From contig JABYQS010000408.1 in assembly GCA_022592435.1 (NCBI GenBank), positions 1-24,461 of the forward strand: DNA of 24,461 nucleotides, read 5' to 3'. Below the pieces are notes generated by a model. It ran no database searches. It was not told the origin of the DNA and saw only the letters and a program-made list of their open reading frames with translations. The position numbers were made by a program, and so were the translations under genes. The DNA is from Cerioporus squamosus (Eukaryota; Basidiomycota; Agaricomycetes; Polyporales; Polyporaceae). Positions 1 to 10,129 of the stretch are shown piece after piece (within the stretch, counting starts at the first letter, position 1; each line of letters opens with the position of its first letter).

Positions 1-744
1 CAATGTACCCCCGCAGTAGCATCGCTTCGTAGGAGGCGATGGTGGAGGATATGCCGCCGAGGTTCGAGTCGCCGATTAGGACCGTGGGGAGGAACAGCGG
101 CCGATAGCTGTCCAACTGCGTTGTGCCGGAGAGTGTGGGACTGTGCACACCTGTCAAACACTGTCAGCACGCCTTGATGCACGACGAGCGTAGCAGGCAA
201 ATCGTGTCAGATGAGAGCTTTCGCGTCCTCACCTCCTGCGGTCTCCACATACATGTGAGTCGGTTGGTTCACAGTGGTCGCGCAGTGACGGATGTGGCTT
301 GCGACAGCGTTGACGAAGGCATCATCAGTCGGGATAACCCTCTGAGTGCATGTGGGTCAGCTTCCAACGCATGCAGACTATGTATCGTGCATACCTCGGT
401 GTTGCTGTTCTCATTGGCGCGTCTCGCCGCCAGGTGCGGGCTGACGGGGTCATCAAAGCGGAACAGGCATTTGCTCTGTACGCGGTCTTTGTACGAGCCG
501 GCCAGTGCGAGAACACGCCTGAAGATGACAATGTGTAAGCACGCATCGTACGATACCGTCCCAAATGCACGTACTTGTCGTCTGCGTCGGACATGGGCCC
601 TGTACTGACCGGCTTGAGGTACTGTACGCTGTGCCCACTGGCGGCAGATGCGCGGACCAAAGCGGACGTGAGGATGGTCTTGCCGACATCGGTGTTCGCA
701 CCGAAGATCTGGTGTATTCGCAGGTTCTTGAACAGCAGCGACAT
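1..744 (-). CDS. Dethiobiotin synthetase (BioD) domain, 5' part of gene, cut by window edge
   Basis: The enzyme closes the ureido ring of dethiobiotin from 7,8-diaminopelargonic acid, CO2 and ATP in biotin synthesis. Exons on the minus strand are 744-575, 518-395, 341-233 and 150-1 (open). Introns are 56, 53 and 82 nt and all phases agree. The P-loop GANTDVGKT lies at residues 15-23, followed by the KPVSTG motif near 46-51. The third exon carries the ETAGG stretch and the fourth carries GVHSP and the GDSNLGGISST segment, all typical of BioD. The ATG at 744 is the first usable start, because the frame extends upstream only to a GTG. In many fungi this domain is the N-terminal half of a BioD-BioA fusion (with the aminotransferase). 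That half would lie beyond position 1, so the fusion is inference. Confidence 0.88.
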
Positions 745-938
745 GGTGTGCACAGTATGGCTAGCACATTGAGGTCCTGTCGTGTTCCCGAGTCGAGGTC
801 ACTCCGGAGTTAGCGCGGTCTGTGAATTCCCACCGTAGGCCGTTGATGCTGTCCTCCGATGAGAGTGAGTGCTCATCACTAAACAGTACTAGTACTTGAC
901 AGACGAACTCACAGAAGCACTCAGCGTAGGGAATTCGC

Positions 939-1071
939 TGGTCTCGTACCCAGACTATGTACGGGATGAGGTCGCACCCCACCACCGCACCTACCCGAAC
1001 GTCTGGGGCAGTTTGATAGAGACCTCCTACCTCCCCCCGTGGGAACTTTTCCGGGCTTAAGCGCCCCCGAG
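939..1071 (+). repeat. Left terminal inverted repeat
   Basis: This 133-bp arm starts TGGTCTCGTACCC and ends at GCGCCCCCGAG. It pairs with 1402-1534 with one mismatch. The flanking 9-bp repeat GGAATTCGC is at 930-938. Confidence 0.92.
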
Positions 1072-1401
1072 TCCTGAGGGCAGCGCGTCACAGATGGCCG
1101 TGTTTCTACTGAGATCTTCATATGTATACTCCCCAGAACATGACTGAGAGGTCGAGAGAACGTGCAAGAACATCAGGAGATTTTCTGAACCATTTGCTGC
1201 TCAGGAAATACTCCCCAAGTCGTTGGTAGGCAGTAGAGTAGTACTGCAGACAGGGCAGGAGGCTCAATACTGGGAGCAGCGCTATGGTTCTTGGTTCCAA
1301 TCATGCCCAAACATCTCGGGCACGATCAGAGGTCTTGCGAGACTAGAATACAGGTGAATAACATCTAGACCAAGTGCAAAGTAGCTGCGAGGCGGTCGGA
1401 G

Positions 1402-1534
1402 CTCGGGGGCGCTTAAGCCCGGAAAAGTTCCCAGGGGGGGAGGTAGGAGGTCTCTATCAAACTGCCCCAGACGTTCGGGTAGGTGCGGTGGTGGGGTGCG
1501 ACCTCATCCCGTACATAGTCTGGGTACGAGACCA
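1402..1534 (-). repeat. Right terminal inverted repeat
   Basis: Reverse complement of 939-1071 with one mismatch. The flanking 9-bp repeat GGAATTCGC is at 1535-1543, so the duplicated target contains an EcoRI palindrome. Confidence 0.92.
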
Positions 1535-1543
1535 GGAATTCGC

Positions 1544-2237
1544 CACGAAGCAGACCGCAAACCTCCTGCCAGCTTCGCCCGAAGCGCCCTGGGGATATCG
1601 ATCGTCCGAAAGGGCCGATGGGGAGTCCGATTCGAGTGGATGCAGCTCGTTAACCACAGATGCTACCTATTGCATCCGAGTGTTGTCGCAGGCAGGTTGA
1701 ACGCCGACACCAGTGACCTTCGCAGACAAGTTACAACCCTCGTCTCTCGGCTGCGGCCGATGGAGACGTCACCACAAGCGCTCATCGGGAAGTGCTCTCA
1801 AGTTCTCGGTTTCAGCAGCTTGCACATCTCGGGCAGTGTGTGAGTCCTACGGGACTGAGTCTGCCGTAGCACGTATACTAGGCCGAGCCCAGCAAAGCCA
1901 GGAGGGGCACAGCGGGGCGTGTGCCAAGAGATTCGGGCCAACTGCCTGATAAGGGAGCGCGGCTTACGAAAGCAGAGTGCAGGACGAGGTGTTGCTGAGC
2001 GCTGCTATCCAAGGCTGTCCTCCTGCATTGCCCATCCGCAGACACCTATCCCCCTTCGCAGTCTGATTGCGCCGCCCGCTGCGCCAGTACATACATAAAT
2101 CTTCACGACCGCGACGTCCTGCACCTCACGACGGACTACGCCCATCGTAGCTCCACTCCACGACCTCACCCCATCTCTGTCCAAGAGCTCTACTCCTCTT
2201 CCCCTCATCTCGCCACAGTCCGCCAGCCTCCGCCGCG
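1544..2237. other. Intergenic region between the transposon and the next plus-strand gene
   Basis: I see no convincing gene here. A TATA-like ACATAAAT near 2093-2100 lies about 140 bp before the ATG at 2238. The last 120 bases before that ATG are C-rich and A/G-poor, as is common in fungal 5' leaders. Confidence 0.4.
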
Positions 2238-2727
2238 ATGCCTCTATTAGACACCATCCAGAATGCGGCCCTCAAAGTTTTGCCAGAGAAGAAGCCCTCG
2301 TTACCGATGCATGCACCCCCCTCCGGCATCGGTAGTAGTGGGATGGTTCCCTTCGAAGATGATGTGAGTACCTCTATCGGACTTGTCTCCCAGTGCCTGT
2401 GGTCTTGGGCTGCCTCTGCTTCATTCTCTACCTTCTCCACCTTGCTGTCTTCTGTGCAATCTCGGGAGCGAGCCCCGATGCAATGCACTGCCGTGCGACC
2501 GCGGCACGCCCGCACCAGTACGAGCTGCGGCCGGGCACGCGTTACGTAAGGTTCATGTTTCTTGAACACTACCTCCCTCGACGCGTCTATGGGTACAACC
2601 ACAGAGACCACGGGATATCTCGTGTTCCTGCTATTCATCCCACTACTGACCACGATATGGATATGGGTTCATACCTTCGCGTCCTGTCCTGTCTGTCCAA
2701 CAACTTACCCGATGTTTGCGCGCTTAG
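2238..2727 (+). other. Unresolved exons upstream of the MARVEL-like gene
   Basis: An ATG in good context (GCGATGCC) at 2238 opens 42 codons that end at a consensus donor GTGAGT (2364). Further on, 2394-2545 reads as a codon-biased frame with a membrane-helix-like segment (LGCLCFILYLLHLAVFC). It stops at a donor GTAAGG (2546), and 2607 onward opens another hydrophobic run (GYLVFLLFIPLL). Joining these is not straightforward. From the 2364 donor the nearest acceptor gives only a 30-nt intron in the wrong phase. A donor at 2332 (GTAGTA) with the acceptor at 2393 gives a 62-nt intron in phase. Alternatively one 364-nt intron (2364-2727) would join the first exon in frame to the ATG at 2728. This may be a small two-helix protein gene or 5' exons of the next gene. 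I do not recognise a family. Confidence 0.35.
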
Positions 2728-3927
2728 ATGATTGTCTCGAAACCCGCCATCGTCTTCCACATCTCACAAGTATTCTTCAACTTCCTCGCAATGTGCACCA
2801 TGGCGGGTGCTGCAGCATTCCAAGCAAAATGGGGTGTCGGACCATGTACGTCACGCTTGGACGTTGAGCCATCTGTCACCCTGACCTCGAGCGCGTTCCC
2901 TTTCAGCCGGTCTGAGTGGCTTCGCCATCTTCATTGCCGTACTCGGCATTGTCTATTCCCTATTCATCCTCTTGGTGCCCGTTGTGTACGAGAAGTACGA
3001 CAAGGGCGCACGTCTTGCGCGTGCAATGAGAGAGCTTCGTGTTGGGTTCATCCTCTCAGGCGCCGGCACCGCCGTCAGCCTGCTCATCGCGTGAGTCCTG
3101 TCGCAATCATCGCATGGTGCGCACCGCTCACGTCCCAAAAGCTTCATCGTCACTATCTCCGCATGGACCGAGCCTGGTTGCAAGGATGCCTCCAAAGACC
3201 CTCACGCCTCCAAAGGCAAGGACTTCCAGAAGGGACTCGGAGGCTTCTGCAGTACCAAGAAGGCCGCAGCCATATTCTTCTGGCTTACCTTTGGTGAGTT
3301 AGCAGAGTTGCACACAACAGGAATAATTGTGTTCACACTCGAACAGTCTTCTGGTGTTGTTCGCTCACCCTGACTATCCTGGACTGGCGCAACGGAAAGA
3401 CCTCCCGCCCCCGCGACCCTCCCTTCACCCACCCAGTCGAGCAGTCCGAGGGCTCCGTCTACGAGCGCGCAGATGATCACGACGAAGAAGCTTCAGACGA
3501 GGAGGGAGTGCACAAGCCCTACTCCGACAACGCCAACACTCCCTACTCGCCCTTCAGCGACGCGAACCGCCTCTCGGGCGTTTCGGGTGTCCCCACAAAC
3601 TCGTCCTCCACAAACGTCTCCTACCAGTCCCCCTCCGCACCCTCCTATGGAGGCTCGCAGCCCGCGTCGCGGCCGAGTATCGACGCGTACGGAGCGTTCT
3701 CAGACCCCGCGCCGTCGGGCTTCGCGGGTGGGTTTGCGTCCCAGAGCCAGTACTCCGATAGCGCCAGTGGGCCGCGGGTGAGCAGGACGATGCAGTATGC
3801 GGACCCGTACGCGGCTGTGCGTGCGTCGATTGCTTCGGGCCAGGGCAGCACCGGCAGCGGGAACGTCACGCCACCGACGGGCGGCCCGCCCCCGCCTGGG
3901 TACTCGTCGTACGGCGGGTACAGGTAA
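2728..3927 (+). CDS. MARVEL-like four-transmembrane protein with a Ser/Pro/Gly-rich tail
   Basis: The exons are 2728-2845, 2907-3090, 3142-3293 and 3347-3927, with introns of 61, 51 and 53 nt. They total 345 codons including the stop (344 aa). Four hydrophobic helices fall at about residues 7-31, 42-66, 88-113 and 140-164. A cysteine-containing loop lies between helices 3 and 4 (GCKD...FCSTKK). This is the topology of fungal MARVEL-domain plasma-membrane proteins. The roughly 170-residue tail after the last helix is acidic, then rich in Ser, Pro, Gly and Tyr (ending PPPPGYSSYGGYR). It is probably cytosolic, because MARVEL proteins have both ends inside. The start at 2728 gives exactly the four-helix unit, but 5' exons from 2238 cannot be excluded. 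A specific role is not known from sequence. Confidence 0.78.
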
Positions 3928-4511
3928 ACGCTGTACGTTCAACGAAGACCCAACACGGACGATTCGATGTGGATTAGCTTGAGCCTTATTACCCCGGGCC
4001 ACCCTCTGCGCTGTGAAGGACGCGGACAATTTGGAAGAATACGAGTCACACGACACCTGACGCTGCTTGTTTGGATAGGTTCAGACTTGCCATCGTTTCA
4101 CGACGCTTCTACCTACTACCCTTCACCCTTCGGCTGTATGGCTACTGTTCTTGCAGTATACGTGCTAACTTATGACTACGATGAGTTTCCTCCCTCGTCC
4201 ATGCATCCTAATTCCGTCTCGCGATGTATTACTACATATAGCTTCCATCTACACGGCCTTCACAGCTTGAAAACGCTCAGATCTTCGTGTGTGTTTGTGT
4301 GCGGTGAGGGCATTGGTAAGGCTGAACTATGATGTCCGTGTGGTGACATGCCTCGAGAGGCGAGGCGTTCGGTCTTCCACTTAAACACGTGTTCACCGAT
4401 ACATGTATGCGGTTGGTAAAGTCCCCGTATGAGCTTAGGCACCAAGAAGCACGACCTGATGTATATGGACAGCAAGATCCAACAGTACTGTACAACTCTC
4501 CAACCGACGTA
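3928..4511. other. Convergent 3' intergenic region
   Basis: The region lies between the ends of the MARVEL-like gene (plus) and the CysRS gene (minus). It is AT-richer than its flanks, with no ORF I would support. It presumably holds both 3' UTRs, and I saw no clear canonical polyadenylation hexamer. Confidence 0.4.
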
Positions 4512-7500
4512 TCACTGCTGCTGCTGCTGCTTCTGCCACTCCAAGAACTCCTCGTGGCGCTTCTTCTGCAGCGTCCACTCCTTCGCGACCTTCTTGGCGG
4601 CGCTCTTGCTCAGCTCCTTGCCCTCCCCGTCCGTCAGCGGGAGCCCGTTCTCGTCCCAGCTGCCGTACGTGCCCGAGGGCACGTTCGGCGGCTTGAACAG
4701 CTCCTGCGGCGGCACGCGCCCCTTCTCGAGCGCCGCGAGCCGCTTCTGCCGCTCCGCCTCGACGGCGGCGGCCTTGCGCGCTGCTTTCGCCTCCGCTTGG
4801 GCGCGCTTCTCGTCGCGGGCCTTGATGAGCTCGGCGGGGGGCACGAGCTTGACGAGTGCTTTGCCGTCTGTGTTTGGCCATCAGTCAGTACTGCTGGTCC
4901 GTTTGTGTGCGAGCACGGGAATGAGACGCGACGCACCTTCCTGGTCGTCCAAGGCAACGCCGAGAGGCACGAGGTCGACGTCCCGCACCTTGTCGCAGAG
5001 CGCGAGGATATCCTTCAGGGCGGTGTCCCCCTTGGCGATGGCGAGCTTCCGCACGCCGTCGCGGAACGACGAAAGTATGCGCAGGTACGGCATCAGGACC
5101 TCCTCACGCTGGAAGCACAGACGCAAGAACAGTCAGCCGCGACGAACCCCCGACACTGTCGATGCGCATGATGCACGTACGTTCACGCCCCCCTCGTCTG
5201 CGTTCTTCTCCTGGCCCCAGCCGATCTCGTTCGACTCGCCCTCCCCAAGGCCGAACATGCGGAGCATGTCGCCGACCCAGCGCGCGACGCGCTGCACCAG
5301 CCCGATCTCGACGTTGCTGCCGGGCGCCTTCAGGTAGACGTTCGTGCGCGAGACGAGGTCGCGGAGGACGTTGACCGCTTCGGGCGTGTTGAACGAGTCG
5401 CACAGTGCGGCGCGGAACGCTGCTTGGCTTGCGTGGAGGCTGCGCATCAGAGGTAACACAAGTAGGGTCAGCATGGGCTTGTTGTGCTCCATTCTGGGTG
5501 CCTGCTGTAAAGGGGAGGGAACTACGTACCTGTCTGTAAGCTCCCGCTCCGCCTGCTGGAAGTGATTTTTGCTGTCGAGCTTGGGACCCTCCGCCTCGGC
5601 CTGGGAGACGAGCGCCTTCACGTTGGTGAAGAAGTTCTGTACGGAGACGTGAGCGGCACGCAACAGCAGCGGGAAGCCACAGAGAGACGCACGTTGAACG
5701 CAATCTCGATTCCTCGCACTTCTCCTGTCATCAGAGACTCGGAGAAGTCGACCTTCGAGTTCCACAGCTGCGTCAGGAACGCAAGGCGGAGCTGGCGCGC
5801 TGTGTACTTTTGCAGGATTTCCTGGAGAATAATGATCGAAGCAGGTTAGCACCGCAGAGCCCTGGTGTGTAGGACAACTCACGTCAATAGTGATGAAGTT
5901 CTTCAGTGACTTGCTCATCTTGAGCCCCTCTATGTGCAAGTGGCCGGTGTGGATGAAGTAGTTCACCCAAGCGCCGCAATTGTGGTATGCCTGAGTCGCA
6001 CCAGTCACATAGAGTACAGCAAAGATGTCAACGCTCAAGCATACCTCAGATTGCGCCATTTCATTATCATGGTGGGGGAACGCGAGGTCGATGCCGCCAG
6101 AGTGGATGTCCATGTTATCTCCAAAGATAGCAGAAGCCATCACAGAGCACTCGATATGCCAGCCAGGTCGTCCAGGGCCCCATGGTGACGGCCATGACGG
6201 CTCTCCGGGCTTCGACGCCTTCCAGAGGGCAAAGTCCGCCGGGGAGCGACGGCTGGTCGTCACCGAGAGCGCGCCCTCTCCGTCCTCGAGCAGCTCGAGG
6301 TTCCCCTTGTTCCACGGCTCGAGCTTGGCGTACGAGTGGTTGTCCGCCCTGTCGAACGCGCGGGTGTCGAAGTACACGCTGCCGTCGACCTCGTACCCGT
6401 ACCCGTTCTTGACGATGCCCTCGACGAACGAGACGATCTCGGGCACGTACTCGGTGACGCGCGTGAGCGTGTCTGGGTCACGGACGCGTAGGCGACGCAT
6501 GTCCCTGAAGAACTCGCCCTCCCAGTAGGCCGCGAGGGACCGGAAGATCGTGTGGTCGCTCACCGTGCTGCCGAACTGAAATGAAGTGAGCAACGAGGAA
6601 CGCTACTCGGCGGATAGCGGATGTCCTACCTGCTTATCCAGCGCCAGCGCAAGGACGTCCTTCGACGTGTCGATGAGCGTGTGCGCGAGCTCGGCTCCTG
6701 TTTGTGATGACTGGAGCTGCTGCTCTGCGTGCCGAATCGCGTTCAATGTCGCATTCTGCCCGCAACAGCACATGAGACCGGCAGAACCAACTCGGAGACG
6801 TGCGCACACACCGCAGCATTGAAATGCATCTCGAATTTCTCGTCCCTCTGCAGGTTCGCCTGTCTCCATGCCCTGTCGGAGAAGCGTTCTACGAGGGCGG
6901 GCCACGCTTCGAACTCGCTTCCTGCTCCAGGCCGCTCTGACTCCGCTAGGCCCTTGCCCACCTTCGACTGGACGTATGATACCCATGCGGCGCGTACTTG
7001 CTCTATGAGTTCTGGTGTGAGCCCTGTGGTGTCGGAGAGGAGTTTGGATATTAGGTGATTGTGGCGAGCTCGGAGGATGATCTAGGTAGGGAGTCTGGTG
7101 AGAAGCGATGGAGGGACGATACTTCAGATTTGGACAATGGTCTGGAGAGCGCTTCATGCGGCCGCAGAGATCGGGGGAGGAGGCATACCGAACTGCCTTA
7201 CGCAAAGGTCATACGCGTAGTGAATCTGGTACGTACCTTGTCGTCTATATCCGTGATATTCATGACGAAGTGCACGTCGTACCGGAAGTAGTCCGTCATG
7301 ATCCTCCTGAGGATGTCCTGGGTGACATAATTTCTTCACGAACGCAACAAGGGTTTGTCTTCGTTCAAACTCTTCGATTACAATGCGCTTCGCTCACCTC
7401 GCGTGTCCCATGTGCGACGAATCATAGACGGTAGGACCGCAGTTGTACCACTTGACATGCCGTCCATTTATCGGTACGAACTCTGTCTGAGATGCGGAAC

Positions 7501-7646
7501 CTTCAGATCGGCATCCGTGGAGTGGGTGATACGGCGCAGACGAGACGGGGACCGACTTTTGTGCGGGTGAGCGAGTTGTAGACTTTGAGGACTGGCTCCG
7601 GGGCCTTCTGGGTCGGTAGCGACCACGGCTGCTGCTGTACCGCCAT
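4512..7646 (-). CDS. CRS1: Cysteinyl-tRNA synthetase, 12 exons
   Basis: This class Ia synthetase attaches cysteine to tRNA-Cys. Minus-strand exons: 7646-7557, 7486-7398, 7333-7237, 7081-6812, 6755-6630, 6575-6045, 5990-5883, 5821-5693, 5636-5530, 5439-5181, 5108-4937 and 4867-4512. All phases close to 778 codons with stop (777 aa), the usual length of fungal cytosolic CysRS. The HIGH-type motif HMGH is at residues 55-58 and KMSKS at 425-429. The zinc ligands Cys46, Cys367, His392 and Glu396 match the spacing in E. coli Cys[13 protein letters not shown] and WHIECSVM are diagnostic. The C-terminus is a eukaryote-type Lys/Arg/Glu-rich helical extension ending in a short glutamine run. Introns are 54-90 nt except intron 3 (155 nt, 7082-7236). 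No mitochondrial presequence is evident. Confidence 0.95.
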
Positions 7647-8339
7647 GCAAGAATGTGCCAAGTCTCGGGATCGGAGCGCAGACGAGCAAAGATGCCTGAT
7701 AAAAAGGATGCGGGCAGAAGGTGGGAGGAGGAGAGAACGAGAAAGCATGCACGCGGAGTCAGTCTGAGCCTGTGCGCGCAGAACTCTGAGTCGATCGCGA
7801 CTTCCGCTGCAGCGATTCGTCCAATCGGCGTCTATCTCCCTCCTCGTATGTATGCCGCCCTGGTGTGCCCGGCCCTGACCCAACTTCGCTTGTTACATTC
7901 TCTTAGATAGAGTCGACCATTCCAACAACACTCTGTCTTCTTGGCTTTTTACACACTGAGCTCGGGGGCATTTGGTTGAGCGGGTCACGGTAGGCTGCTC
8001 ACCATGTCTCCAGGATGACGGCGTCAAGTCACCGAGGCTTCTCCTTTTTCAAATGCATTCCTGGTACTTGTTATACGCTCCGAACTGAGCGAGAGGATCA
8101 GAGCGAACCGCGTTTCGAAGGAATTAACCAAAGTAACCGATACGTGTGCTGATTATGACCATCATTGAACTACTACTATCATAATGTCATAAGAAGTCCA
8201 ACTCCATCCAGAGATCATTGTCCCAAACTCAAACATAAGATACAGTCCGAGCAGTCCGAGTCCGCGATGATGCCGATACCGATAATTGTCCACTGTGCAG
8301 GATGCGTGTCCTCAGGGAGGGCCGCAGGGGCTACGCCGC
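7647..8339. other. Intergenic: CysRS promoter side and 3' side of the secreted-protein gene
   Basis: I see no convincing coding frame. ORFs near 7503-7910 lack codon bias and overlap the CysRS first exon in other frames. The part from about 7910 to 8290 is relatively AT-rich and featureless to my eye. Confidence 0.4.
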
Positions 8340-9092
8340 TCAGCAATTGCCCTCGCTGATGACGTACGAGCTATACACGAAGTAGTCCGCGAAGTTCTTG
8401 AATGGAATGCCTCCACTGCAGACGGCAGTCCTGCGCAATTAATTCAGCGTCAGATGGTCCGCTCCGATGCAGTAGTGTGGGTGCATACCAGTCAACGATG
8501 TAGGACCAGTAGTCCTTGACAATGTCTACATTCGTCGGCCAGGGCCCGTTAGAGGCGTCGAGAGCACTATGGTGTTTATGAGTCAATGAGAGCCATGGAC
8601 GGATCTAAAGGTGGTAAACGCACTGGTAGAAACCGTCAATGAAGTTCTGCTTCGTGACCGTCTTGCCGTCCGTGGATATCTGCTGCAGGATCTATTGACA
8701 GGCAATGCGCTACAAGTCAGCGAACGCGCCGCTACAAATCCCCATGGCAAATGACAACGTACCGAGGTCGGGACACGGAGGTCCTCTGCGTGAGGCGGCT
8801 CGCGGCCGGGCTCCAAGTCATCAACGACCGCGCGCAGGAAGAGCTGCACGTTGCGGCGCTGGGGGAGCGGGCCATTGGCGGGCCCAAGGAAGTCGGGCGG
8901 GCAGGTAGACCCGAACAGACATGCGTCATGCGCGAAGAAGTCCTCGTAGTCCTTGTTCGTGATCTGCTTCTCGCAGGTCGCGCGGAGGGCGTTACACCAG
9001 GCGAAGTCGCTGCCCTGGCGCTTCTCCGCGGGGAGGGCGGCGGCGGCGGCGGACAGCGCGAGCGAAAGGACGAGGGGGATGAAGGCGAGCAT
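8340..9092 (-). CDS. Small secreted six-cysteine protein
   Basis: Minus-strand exons are 9092-8763, 8691-8624, 8566-8489 and 8430-8340. Introns of 71, 57 and 58 nt have phases that agree, giving 189 codons with stop (188 aa). The frame opens 12 bases earlier at a GTG; the first ATG is at 9092. Residues 1 to about 20 form a classic signal peptide (Leu/Ala-rich, ending in an alanine run). A Lys-Arg dipeptide follows (PAEKRQ), a probable Kex2 cleavage site. The mature part has six cysteines (WCNALRATC, ACLFGSTC, AVCSGG and a final GNC at the C-terminus), which would allow three disulfides. The second half is aromatic-rich (YWSYIVDW, FADYFVYSSY). I do not recognise a named family. An extracellular or effector-like role is inference from secretion, size and cysteines. 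Confidence 0.85.
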
Positions 9093-9171
9093 GAGAGCGG
9101 TCACTGTCGTGAAAGGAAGTGGATGCGAGGAGAGGCCGAAAACTGGAGAGCTTCAGGGCGAGGCAGGCTCC

Positions 9172-9179
9172 TTATATAC
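9172..9179 (-). promoter_or_regulatory. TATA box of the secreted-protein gene
   Basis: The minus strand reads GGTATATAAGGAG, with TATATAAG about 80 bp upstream of the ATG at 9092. This is a strong consensus TATA element of the kind often seen at highly or conditionally expressed fungal genes. Confidence 0.72.
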
Positions 9180-10129
9180 CCGGCGACCTTCAGCCTTCAG
9201 GTCAGGGAGTGTGCAACGTGACGGACCTGGGGGCGGGGTGCGGAGCCATATGCCCGTCATGATTCATCGGAAGACCACTCTCGACCTGTGGACGGGCGAG
9301 CCAATTGGTACGGTGGCCAGTCTTGGCCAGTCGCATATGCGCATCGTGCCCATCTGTCAACGAAAATCATCATTTCGGTCAGCGGTGCCGACCGACCTCG
9401 ACCGACTCGTACGCACGCAGAGGCACACAGTTGATGGTGGCACAGCCTCTCGTGGATGTAGGGGCATGCCAAGATGACCTGAGACCTCGGAGGCAATTGG
9501 CAGGGTTTTGCGGCTTGACATGTCCGAGCGTACCATCACGAGTACCTCGACGCTTCTGGAACGCCGTCGTTAGCAAGAGCAAGTATGTACTCTGCAACAT
9601 CTGCAAACCGACCATACCGTCAATCTGCAGCCCTTGCCTGCCCCGGATTCAACCCAGAGCCCGAGGCCTGAGGCCTAGGAAGCCACCGAGCCAGTTCGCC
9701 GATGCTGGTTTTGGATATTCTCCCATATGTTGAGCGGGTCCGTCGCCGTTGCGAGACGAATTCGATCGCTTGCAGCTTTGATCTGCCAATGCCAGTACAA
9801 GTTGACTTCGATTTAGCTGGAGCCTGGAGGTGTCAAGTGATTCAGTCACAGATGTATACGTGCGGAAGCCGTGTGCCATTTGACAGTGTGTACGATGGGT
9901 CCATGATACTACATAGTACAAGATGGACACGTCGATGCGGGATCAATCGATCACCTATCACCAAGTTGGGCATCTGCATGTAGCTGCAATCCGCCCCAAG
10001 CACGCGCGCTATCTCAGCAGATCGTAAAACGCCTCGTGCTCGTCATTAGCCCATCGACAGCAGAAAATATGTAGGTTTCCACACAACGCCGATATCCAAA
10101 CCCACATCTGCCCTCCCCCTACCCATGCA
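9180..10129. other. Intergenic region without a supported gene
   Basis: The region lies upstream of the secreted-protein gene and downstream of the Ser-rich membrane protein gene, both on the minus strand. A 142-codon plus-strand frame (9305-9733) has poor codon bias and no domain features, so I do not call it. A short GAGGCCT tandem duplication (about 9662-9675) is the only local repeat noticed. Confidence 0.4.

Larger units (their letters stand above)
939..1534. mobile_element. Non-autonomous terminal-inverted-repeat transposon, Mutator-like by TIR length and TSD
   Basis: Two 133-bp arms (939-1071 and 1402-1534) are reverse complements of each other with a single mismatch, in the C/G run near 1039 and its partner near 1434. 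They flank a 330-bp centre without a convincing ORF. Directly outside both ends lies the same 9-bp direct repeat, GGAATTCGC (930-938 and 1535-1543), as expected for a target-site duplication. Long TIRs plus a 9-bp duplication are typical of Mutator-like elements. An 8-bp duplication (hAT) would also fit if one terminal base is assigned differently. No transposase is encoded, so the element depends on one elsewhere. The near-identity of the arms suggests a young insertion or conversion between arms. Confidence 0.88.

Noticed and set aside
62..72. GTTCGAGTC-like T-loop suggesting a tRNA
   Set aside because: It lies in the dethiobiotin synthetase exon, and no acceptor stem or anticodon arm can be folded around it.
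761..1700. Two ORFs on opposite strands sharing the peptide CDLIPYIVWVRDQ, as if a conserved protein family
   Set aside because: The shared peptide is just translation of the two inverted-repeat arms of the transposon.
4515..4535. CTG repeat near 4515 and another near 20718 as possible expandable microsatellites
   Set aside because: Both are short runs encoding glutamines at protein C-termini (CysRS and the transcription factor), with no sign of expansion.
7958..7969. GAGCTCGGGGGC, identical to 1399-1410 at the inner edge of the right transposon arm
   Set aside because: Only 12 bases match, partly outside the arm, with no further similarity. Probably chance.
9305..9733. 142-codon plus-strand ORF
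   Set aside because: It has poor codon bias, no domain, signal or membrane feature, and lies in an intergenic region.
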